From: an uncultured Treponema sp.
GTDB taxonomy: Bacteria > Spirochaetota > Spirochaetia > Treponematales > Treponemataceae
NCBI GenBank assembly: GCA_946410085.1
Contig: CAMJZA010000023.1
Span: 1 to 46,456 of the forward strand
DNA length: 46,456 nucleotides
Direction: 5' to 3'
The position numbers were made by a program, and so were the translations under genes. The number at the start of each line of letters is the position of its first letter. Positions within the stretch are counted from its first letter, which is position 1. The notes beneath the pieces were generated by a model that was given only the letters and a program-made list of their open reading frames with translations, searched no databases and was not told the origin of the DNA. Of the stretch, positions 39,973-46,456 are shown in pieces.

Positions 39973-42846
39973 TTAGAGCTGCTTGGCAACCTCAATGGAC
40001 GTCACCGTATAATCATACTTCTTGTCGTTGATCGTGAAGTTCAGCTTTTCGTCAACCTTGTGATTCAGCAGCTTGTCGCCGAGCGGAGAAATGTAGGAGA
40101 TGATCCCCTGCTCCGGGGCCGACTCGAAGGGGCCGAGAATCGTATAGCTGACGTTCTGATTCGACGTGTTGTCGTGCACCGTGACCGTCGTTCCGAACGA
40201 AACGATTGCCGTCGTGATGGTGGTCGGATCAAAGATGACCGTCCGCTCAATCTGCCGGCGCAGATCCTTGAGCCGCTCGCTTTCGATGTGCTGCCGCTCC
40301 TTGGCAGAAATGTACTCGGCATTTTCCTTGAGGTCTCCCTTTTCGCGGGCCTCGGAGATTTCCCTGACGATTTCCGGCAGCGTTTCTTTTTCGATCTTGT
40401 CGGCTTCTGCCCGTTTTGCTTCGAGCGCTGCTGCCGTCGCGTAGATGCCGTTCTGGCTGCCTTCCTGCTTGATTTCGTTGACCGGGAACTTGAAGTCCGG
40501 CCACTTGTCGAGGATTCCCTTGCGGAGGGCCTGCTTGTAGCTGTAGTCCAGATCAACGATATCGCTGACCATCGTAAAGAAGCGGAGTGCGTTGCTTTCA
40601 TCGCCGGAGCAGATGTGCTCCAGAATGAGGTTTTTGTCGCCCGACTTCTTTCCGAACAGGATATTCCGTGCGTTGTTTATCGTCTTCTTGTTTTCCGTCG
40701 TATCCTTGTGGTTCGAAATTTCCCAGTAGCAGTAGTCGATGATGCTGATCAAGGTCTGGAGCTGCTTCTCATAGGGAATGTTCGCGGCCTTAAACCAGTC
40801 GTCGCCGCTGTGCTCCTGGAAGAGGAAGATGACCGCATTGCGGTTGCTCCGGTAGTTTTCGAAGCAGTCCTTGACGAGACCGGTGAGCTTGTCTTCCTTG
40901 TGCGCCTTTGCAAGCTCCTGTGCGATGTCGACGTAGTTTCCCGTTCCCTCCCTGTCGGGTGACTGGTTGCTGTCCAGAACGACCGGGAAAAGGCGGATGT
41001 ACTCATCGTCCCACTGCGGGAGCCGCTTGACGTCCTGCAGGAAGAGGTCGCGCAGGTTCGTGTTCTTCTTGCCCTGCAGCTTCAGATAGGTTTCCCGCGG
41101 GTTTATCTTCCGGTAGATTGACTCGAAGGTGCGGCCTTCGGGGATTTCGAAGCTCGGGAATTCCTGCGAGATATACTGGACGAGGAGGAAGGAAGCCAGT
41201 TCCTTTTCCATGTCATCGTTTGAAGCGCTCGTGAGGAAGTTCACGAAGTAGCTGAACATTTCCGTCAGCGGATCCTGATAGTTGTCCTTGTCCTCGTCCT
41301 TCGCCTTCCGGTACTGGTCCACGAACTTCATCAGGATGTCGCTCTTGGGGAAGAAGTCCTTTTCCGCCTTGAATTCAATGTTCAGCCGCTCCTGGACTTC
41401 AAGCTTCTTGTCGCGGACCGTGTACATCGTGATGTCGTCCGCTGCAACGCCGAAGTTCGGGGAGTGGGGATCGCTCGTGGAACCTGCGGCAAGTATCTCG
41501 TTGGCAATGGCATGCCAGTTGTTCCACTTGGTTTCTTCGATGATTGCCGGAACGAGTTCCGCCTTGATGCGCTTCATGTCGCAGCGGTTGTCAAAGCTTT
41601 CGATGATGATTTTCAGCGTCTCGGCAACGGCCTTCCGCTTTGCATTGTCCTTATCCTCTTTCCGGGAAGGCTTCCTGGCATCTCCGCCGAGTCCGACCAT
41701 GTTCTGCAGGTCTTCCTTCTTCTTCGTTGCCTTGAGGACCCAGATGTGATCTTTGGAAAGGGGCTGCAGGGCCTTGGTTGCCATGTCGAGCTTCATGGTC
41801 TTCTTGCCGATTTTCTTGCCGAAGTTAATCGTCAGGTCATCGCCCTGAACGTCCGTAATCTTGCCGACGCCCCAGGTGCGGTGGAACACGAAGTTGCCGC
41901 TGTCAAAGGCAATGTGCTTCTCGAAGTCGTTGATTGCCTCGAATACATCGCGGAAAGACTGGTTCAGGTTGGAATGCTTGATGTAGTCTTCGACATGCGC
42001 ATTGGCGGCATACTTGTTCCGATAGCATTCGACGATATCCGTCCGGTATGACTGCTCTTTCCGGTTGATGTTGAGGACGAGCTTGAGGATAGCGATGGCG
42101 ACATCCCAGTTTGCAATGTCCTTGTAATGGTCATACAGTTCCATCATCAGCGTCGCAGACTTGTCCTCGCTGATGTAGCGGGCGACCTTCTGCTGGAGCA
42201 TCAGGAAGTAATCGATTTCATCCGGGATCAGGTTGACGAGCTTTGACCAGACGTCCTTTATCTTGTCCCAGTTCTTGGAAACGCTTTCGTTCGCATTGGA
42301 GATGTAGCGGAGGACGGCACGCTTGTAATAGGTGACTGCATCCTTTTCATTGTCTTCGTCATTGCGGTAATGCTCTGCAAGCTGCTGGGCAAGGTCGGCT
42401 TCGGTCAGGTCCAGATTGACAATCTGCTTGTAGATGTCCCAGTATGCGTTGTTGCCGTCGTTCTTGTAGTATTCGGCCCGCTTGCGGAGTGCAAATATGT
42501 TTTTCGGTGCTTCCGAGAGGATCTTGTCGCAGATTGCTTCCGCTATCTGCTCCCGGTGGTTTTTCTCGAAGATGTCGATGAGGTTGATGATTTCCTTGCT
42601 TTCAAAAGACCGGTCGCGGAGGCTGAGCATTCCCTTTATGTAGAGGGCGGAAACGCTGTCCTTGGTTTTCTGCAGCTGTTCGTCGCAGATTGCCATGATT
42701 GCTTCTTCGGATCCCTCGCTGTGTGTCTTGTCGAGCACACTTGAAAGTTCATCCAGGCTGTTCGTCGTAAAACTGCTGATTCCTGCCCTTGTCCACGTTT
42801 CTGCCTTCAGCATCTCCCGTACTGAATTCTCAAGTTCCTCTGACAT
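39973..42846 (-). CDS. greA: Giant spirochaete-type transcription factor GreA
   Basis: A 957-aa form of the transcript-cleavage factor that rescues backtracked RNA polymerase. The last about 160 residues are a complete GreA: coiled coil with ISEAREKGDLKENAEYISAK (the D and E residues at the tip that activate cleavage) and the FKBP-like C-terminal domain (SPLGDKLLNHKVDEKL). The first about 790 residues are mostly helical repeats. They contain a small CarD/Tudor-like segment (FHRTWGVGKITDVQGDDLTINFGKK, about 320-345) that could contact polymerase or nucleic acid. This architecture is known in Treponema and Borrelia. GAGGAG precedes the ATG. Downstream MBL gene follows without a gap. Confidence 0.93.
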   Translation of the reverse strand: MSEELENSVREMLKAETWTRAGISSFTTNSLDELSSVLDKTHSEGSEEAIMAICDEQLQKTKDSVSALYIKGMLSLRDRSFESKEIINLIDIFEKNHREQIAEAICDKILSEAPKNIFALRKRAEYYKNDGNNAYWDIYKQIVNLDLTEADLAQQLAEHYRNDEDNEKDAVTYYKRAVLRYISNANESVSKNWDKIKDVWSKLVNLIPDEIDYFLMLQQKVARYISEDKSATLMMELYDHYKDIANWDVAIAILKLVLNINRKEQSYRTDIVECYRNKYAANAHVEDYIKHSNLNQSFRDVFEAINDFEKHIAFDSGNFVFHRTWGVGKITDVQGDDLTINFGKKIGKKTMKLDMATKALQPLSKDHIWVLKATKKKEDLQNMVGLGGDARKPSRKEDKDNAKRKAVAETLKIIIESFDNRCDMKRIKAELVPAIIEETKWNNWHAIANEILAAGSTSDPHSPNFGVAADDITMYTVRDKKLEVQERLNIEFKAEKDFFPKSDILMKFVDQYRKAKDEDKDNYQDPLTEMFSYFVNFLTSASNDDMEKELASFLLVQYISQEFPSFEIPEGRTFESIYRKINPRETYLKLQGKKNTNLRDLFLQDVKRLPQWDDEYIRLFPVVLDSNQSPDREGTGNYVDIAQELAKAHKEDKLTGLVKDCFENYRSNRNAVIFLFQEHSGDDWFKAANIPYEKQLQTLISIIDYCYWEISNHKDTTENKKTINNARNILFGKKSGDKNLILEHICSGDESNALRFFTMVSDIVDLDYSYKQALRKGILDKWPDFKFPVNEIKQEGSQNGIYATAAALEAKRAEADKIEKETLPEIVREISEAREKGDLKENAEYISAKERQHIESERLKDLRRQIERTVIFDPTTITTAIVSFGTTVTVHDNTSNQNVSYTILGPFESAPEQGIISYISPLGDKLLNHKVDEKLNFTINDKKYDYTVTSIEVAKQL

Positions 42847-42944
42847 AAAACACTCCTCGTTTCCTTCAAAAAAATCGCGTAATCAAATGATTCGACCTGT
42901 CCGGGACCCGGTTCGTTCCCGGACAGCGCTATTGCAAAAAAATA

Positions 42945-43880
42945 CTATATTGTACCCGTATAGAGCATATAGATATTCTTATCCAGAATCTTAATCTTCA
43001 GCAGGGTTTCCTGAATCTTCGCATTGTTTTCCTTTGCAAGCACACAGTAGTCAACCAGCCAAAAATACATGTTCAGCAGCCTCGGCTTTATGAGCGCAAG
43101 GTTGTTGTTCGGGTCTTTCATCTCATTTTCCTTCGCATAGATGTCCTGCTTCAGCCGGCCTATCTCCTGCGATTTGAGCTTCCGCTTCACGTTAAAGACC
43201 TCGAAAATCGTGCCGTATACCGGAATCCATTCCAGCAGCTCTGCGCCCGACAGCCCCTTTTCGGTAACAAGGGCCGTCAGCTTTCCTATCAGCGGAGACT
43301 CCAGTAAGGACAGGTCAACCTTCTGCGGGTCCAGAAAAAATGCCTCTCTGAACAGCAGCTTTGCGGGCTTGTCCTCTCCGCACAGATCGTAGCAGTCTGC
43401 CATCTCCGCAATGATGTCTGCCCGTCCTTCTATGGTCGCATAGGCTTCCTGCAGGTAGCGGAGTGCCGTTTCAAAGTCTCCCAGCTGCTTGTAGCAGAAT
43501 CCGATTTTCCGGCATATTTCGGAACGGAACACATTGTCTGCCTTGTCCAGGTTCTTTCCGTACTGCTCGAGGGCAGTCGAAAAGACAAGCTTGCGGAAGG
43601 TATACACCGTCTGTTCCAGCGGATTTTCTTCCCGTTCAACCCGCAGCTTGAAGCGCCGCCAGTGGTTTATCAGGCTTTCCCCCTGTTCGAACGAATCCAG
43701 ATCCGGGAGCCGTTCAACCGTGTCCGTCCAGAAAGAACAGCAGCTTGCCGCAAAAACCAGGTCGTGATTGTCCAAGTCTTTTGCGAGCGCATCTTCGAGC
43801 ATTGCCTGGGCTTCTCTCAAATTGCTTTCCCCTATCAGCGTGTAGGCAGACATGAGGATGGAAGCTGACTGTGTCTCCAT
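42945..43880 (-). CDS. TPR-like protein of unknown function
   Basis: A 311-aa, mainly helical cytoplasmic protein. Residues about 5-60 and 120-190 contain TPR-like pairs (SNLREAQAMLEDALAKDLDN, IGFCYKQLGDFETALRYLQE, ADCYDLCGEDKPAKLLFREA). The C-terminal half is helical and charged, without a recognised domain. No signal peptide. It lies upstream of greA in the same orientation, 98 bp apart, and may be part of a conserved spirochaete pair. A near-consensus promoter places the -10 box 7 nt from the ATG, so it should be read from a nearly leaderless mRNA. Confidence 0.75.
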   Translation of the reverse strand: METQSASILMSAYTLIGESNLREAQAMLEDALAKDLDNHDLVFAASCCSFWTDTVERLPDLDSFEQGESLINHWRRFKLRVEREENPLEQTVYTFRKLVFSTALEQYGKNLDKADNVFRSEICRKIGFCYKQLGDFETALRYLQEAYATIEGRADIIAEMADCYDLCGEDKPAKLLFREAFFLDPQKVDLSLLESPLIGKLTALVTEKGLSGAELLEWIPVYGTIFEVFNVKRKLKSQEIGRLKQDIYAKENEMKDPNNNLALIKPRLLNMYFWLVDYCVLAKENNAKIQETLLKIKILDKNIYMLYTGTI

Positions 43881-43887
43881 AAATTTT

Positions 43888-43915
43888 ATTATAGCGAAAA
43901 GAGTTATTTAGTCAA
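43888..43915 (-). promoter_or_regulatory. Near-leaderless promoter of TPR-like gene
   Basis: On the minus strand TTGACT (43915-43910), 16-bp spacer, perfect TATAAT (43893-43888), then 7 nt to ATG 43880. No ribosome site fits in the leader. Confidence 0.7.
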
Positions 43916-44033
43916 TTGGTTTTCAGCGGAAAAATAGCATATATTTTTAATGATTTTCGTATCTGTTGTCAATAGCTTTTCCCCTGATATCGCAAAAAAG
44001 TTTCTGTATGAAGTAGTGGAACACCGTCCGCCC

Positions 44034-44062
44034 TTGAAAAGATTTCCTTCTATATATACAAT
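44034..44062 (+). promoter_or_regulatory. Promoter of YibQ-family gene
   Basis: TTGAAA (44034-44039), 17-bp spacer, TACAAT (44057-44062). ATG 44073 lies 10 nt past the box. The alternative start ATG 44061 would overlap the -10 box, so 44073 is preferred. Confidence 0.6.
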
Positions 44063-44072
44063 GCCTCTTGCT

Positions 44073-45233
44073 ATGGCTGTCGGACAAAAGCGGAGGAAAA
44101 CAGGGACTGCAGGGGGGCGGAAACGGAAGGCGGGGAAAAAGCCGCTGCTGATTGACCGCGGCCGGCTCTTCCTGCTTTCGGGCGTGCTTGCCATCCTCTG
44201 TGTCCTCCTCCTGTTCATCAATGTGCTCTACGGGGGCGAAGCGTCCGCAGCCTGTGGCAGCGGCAGCATTTTTGCCGGGGAAGCCCGTCCTGTTCCGGCA
44301 GCCCCCGCAGCCCCTTCCAGCGGAAGCAGTTCCGGTCCTGCCGCCTCCGCTCCCGGCCCGGCTGCTGGTGGTTCCGGCCCTGCCGCCCTGTCCGCTGCGG
44401 GCACCCCGGGGGCATCGGGCACCCCTGCCGCCGCTCCCGTCGCATCCCGTTTGTCTACCCCTTCCCCGGAGTCTGAAACTGCCGTGACCGGCGGTGAGCC
44501 GCTTGCGATTCAGCCGCGGGAACGTGATCCGCTGTCCGGCATTCCGCAGGCGCAGGAAGGGGCGCGGCTTGCCTTTGTCATTGACGATGCGGGGCAGAGC
44601 CGTGCGGCCCTCCGCCGCTACCTTGCCGTTCCCCTGCCGCTCGCCATAGCCGTCCTGCCGAAGCTCGCCAATACGAAGGAGTCTGCGGCCATGGTCCGTT
44701 CTGCCGGCAAGGAGCTCATGCTGCACCAGCCGATGCAGGCGGAAAACCTTGACCTCTGGGCCGGGCCGGGGGCCATTACGCCCGGGATGGGGCTGGGCGA
44801 AATAAAGGCCCTCATTGCGGAGAATCTTGCGGAACTGGGGGAAGGCGTGCGGGGCCTGAACAACCATGAAGGCTCGCTGATAACGGAGGACGAGGTGCGG
44901 ATCGGTGCCGTCCTGGATGCCGCACAGGATCGGGGCCTCTTTTTCATGGACTCCCGGACCAGCGCGCAGACGAAAGCCCCCGATGCTGCTAGGATCCGCG
45001 GCATGCAGATTCTGGAGCGGGATGTTTTCATCGACAACGTGCTGGAGCGGGAAGCGATGCTGCAGCAGATCCGTGAAGGTCTGGTGCTTGCAAATAAACA
45101 GGGATCGGCTATAATGATAGGCCATGTTGACAAGTCTGCGGATATTCTTCCGGATCTCCTGACGGAACTGGCCCCCCTGCTGCGGGAACGGGGCTATCAG
45201 CTTGTCACGCCCTCGCAGCTGCTGGACCGCTGA
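44073..45233 (+). CDS. Divergent polysaccharide deacetylase (YibQ/DUF610 family)
   Basis: A 386-aa protein anchored by one N-terminal helix (LFLLSGVLAILCVLLLFINV, after a basic cytoplasmic head), so mostly periplasmic. An Ala/Pro/Gly/Ser-rich linker (about 60-145) leads to the YibQ-type divergent deacetylase domain. That domain shows LAFVIDDAGQSRAALRRYL, LAIAVLPKL, ELMLHQPMQAEN, LNNHEGSLIT, FFMDSRTSAQT and AIMIGHVDKS. The D-D, HxP and NHEGS motifs are the family's metal-site candidates. Members are implicated in cell-envelope polysaccharide processing. The start is set by the promoter at 44034-44062. Confidence 0.87.
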   Translation: MAVGQKRRKTGTAGGRKRKAGKKPLLIDRGRLFLLSGVLAILCVLLLFINVLYGGEASAACGSGSIFAGEARPVPAAPAAPSSGSSSGPAASAPGPAAGGSGPAALSAAGTPGASGTPAAAPVASRLSTPSPESETAVTGGEPLAIQPRERDPLSGIPQAQEGARLAFVIDDAGQSRAALRRYLAVPLPLAIAVLPKLANTKESAAMVRSAGKELMLHQPMQAENLDLWAGPGAITPGMGLGEIKALIAENLAELGEGVRGLNNHEGSLITEDEVRIGAVLDAAQDRGLFFMDSRTSAQTKAPDAARIRGMQILERDVFIDNVLEREAMLQQIREGLVLANKQGSAIMIGHVDKSADILPDLLTELAPLLRERGYQLVTPSQLLDR

Positions 45234-45336
45234 AGGGTCAAGCGCTGAAAGGACCGCAGAAGCAGGCGTGGAACAGCACGAAGAAACGAAAGAAACGAAC
45301 GCATGAAAGAACGAACGAGATCGTAAGGATGATGCT

Positions 45337-46446
45337 ATGAAGGTATTGGGAATAGAAAGCTCCTGTGACGAGACGGCCTGTGCAATTGTCGAAGACGGCA
45401 GGAATATCTTGAGTAATGTCGTGGCAACGCAGATACCCTTTCACCAGATCTACAAGGGGGTTGTTCCCGAAATTGCGAGCCGCAAGCATGCGGAATGGAT
45501 TCTCCCCGTCGTCCGGCAGGCCCTTTCCGAGGCATCGCTGACGCTCGCTGACGTTGATGCGGTGGCGGCAACGAACCGACCCGGCCTGATGGGGGCCCTG
45601 CTGGTCGGCCTGTCGTTCGGCAAGACCCTTGCCTGGGCAACAGGAAAGCCCTTCTTTGCGGTCAACCATATCCTCGGACACATCTATGCCGCCCACCTGA
45701 CGCATGACATAGCATACCCCTACCTGGGACTGCTCGTCAGCGGGGGCCATACCATCATTGCGGTCGTGAAGGGGGTCGGCGAACTGGACATCCTCGGCAC
45801 GACGATTGACGACAGCGTGGGCGAGGCCTTTGACAAGGTTGCAAAGTATTATGACCTGGGCTATCCCGGAGGCGTCATCATCGACAGGCTTGCAAAGGAC
45901 GGAGACCCTGCGGCCTTCTCCTTTCCCCTGCCCAAAATCGACAAGAGCGGGCTCAGGCGGCAGGCCGCCGGCAACGACTCCGCGGATGCGGACCCCGCAG
46001 CAGGCGGAGATGCTCCGTCTCCCCACCGCTACGACATGTCCTTTTCCGGCTTAAAGACGGCAGTCATCCATCAGGCGGACCTGTTCCTGAATCCCGGTTA
46101 CGAGAAGAACGTTGCGAACATTGCCGCATCGTTTCAGGAGGCTGCGTGCCGGACCCTCGTTTCCCGCCTGCTGCGGGCCGTCGCGGATACGGGGCTGACG
46201 ACGGTCGTTGCCGGCGGCGGTGTTGCGGCGAATTCCCGCCTGCGGGCCATGCTTGCCGGGCATACGGAGCTGAACTGCATTTTCCCGCCCCTCAAGCTCT
46301 GCGGCGATAACGGCGCGATGATTGCGGGTGTTGCCTACCACTTCCTCAAGGAGGGGCAGACGTCTCCGCTCAATACGACCGCCTGTGCCCGCGTCCCCCA
46401 GTTCAAGCGGGGGCTGGCAAACCTGGCATCCTTCGGCAGGCGCTAG
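45337..46446 (+). CDS. tsaD: tRNA threonylcarbamoyladenosine transferase subunit
   Basis: A 369-aa Kae1/Qri7/TsaD protein that, with TsaB and TsaE, transfers threonylcarbamoyl to A37 of ANN-reading tRNAs. Motifs are GIESSCDETACAIV, VVPEIASRKHAEWI, the metal histidines in VNHILGHIYAAHL, the ATP-binding LLVSGGHT, GEAFDKVAKYYDLGYPGG, DMSFSGLKTAV and CGDNGAMIAGVAY. A short polar insert (NDSADADPAAGGDAPSPH, about residues 214-231) is not typical. AAGGA lies 8-10 bp before the ATG. The 100-bp spacer upstream holds only a purine-rich low-complexity run of GAAACGAA-like repeats (about 45270-45325). Confidence 0.96.
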   Translation: MKVLGIESSCDETACAIVEDGRNILSNVVATQIPFHQIYKGVVPEIASRKHAEWILPVVRQALSEASLTLADVDAVAATNRPGLMGALLVGLSFGKTLAWATGKPFFAVNHILGHIYAAHLTHDIAYPYLGLLVSGGHTIIAVVKGVGELDILGTTIDDSVGEAFDKVAKYYDLGYPGGVIIDRLAKDGDPAAFSFPLPKIDKSGLRRQAAGNDSADADPAAGGDAPSPHRYDMSFSGLKTAVIHQADLFLNPGYEKNVANIAASFQEAACRTLVSRLLRAVADTGLTTVVAGGGVAANSRLRAMLAGHTELNCIFPPLKLCGDNGAMIAGVAYHFLKEGQTSPLNTTACARVPQFKRGLANLASFGRR

Positions 46447-46456
46447 CCGGACCTTT

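Noticed and set aside
45260..45330. Purine-rich GAAACGAA run as a regulatory array
   Set aside because: Irregular low-complexity sequence without dyads or fixed spacing.

Overview
The window looks like a chromosome segment of a GC-rich, host-associated Treponema or close spirochaete relative. The main evidence is a giant GreA (957 aa, with a long helical N-terminal region before the usual GreA coiled coil), a form known from Treponema and Borrelia. A YihY/BrkB membrane protein fused to a cyclic-nucleotide domain and a secreted GH5 glucanase fit a gut or rumen spirochaete. The assignment is an inference from gene content.

Layout. 1-906 is the 3' end of an unrecognised surface-type protein. 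907-1969 is an eroded region with short extragenic repeats bracketing an internally deleted DUF3800 gene. 1970-7970 is a plus-strand run: M16 peptidase, PP2C/SpoIIE-type phosphatase, RsmI-like methylase, EamA transporter. 8101-19769 is the accessory part. It has two intact AAA+/DUF4143 ATPases (8101-9312 and 17145-18344) and two C-terminal remnants of the same family. It also carries a beta-CASP nuclease, a GH5 lipoprotein, a zinc/cadmium P-type ATPase with its ArsR regulator, an orphan HisB and a flavin reductase. 19770-28875 is housekeeping: Lrp regulator plus aminotransferase, TPR protein, SlyD, NifU-like protein, AsnRS, receiver/PilZ-like protein, BrkB-cNMP fusion, IspH. 28928-38993 is one plus-strand cell-surface sugar cluster. 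38944-43880 is a minus-strand group (MBL hydrolase, GreA, TPR-like protein). A YibQ-family protein and TsaD close the window.

Two signals deserve most attention. First, each intact DUF4143 ATPase gene has its own set of short palindromes over its promoter, spaced about 22 or 32-33 bp (two or three helical turns). Two further phased arrays lie nearby, one next to an ATPase remnant and one with no gene. The sequence differs from set to set while the architecture is shared, which suggests gene-specific self-recognition. Second, the sugar cluster joins CDP-dideoxysugar genes (rfbF, rfbH) to an acylating acetaldehyde dehydrogenase, a 4-hydroxy-2-oxovalerate aldolase, an HpaI-type aldolase, a ThDP enzyme and a short-chain reductase. 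Together these could build a branched, carbon-extended nucleotide sugar of the yersiniose type or larger.

Several promoters (hisB, asnS, rfbF, the YibQ-family gene, the TPR-like gene at 43880) place the -10 box only 6-10 nt from the ATG, implying leaderless or nearly leaderless mRNAs. No tRNA, rRNA, CRISPR array or intact insertion sequence was seen.
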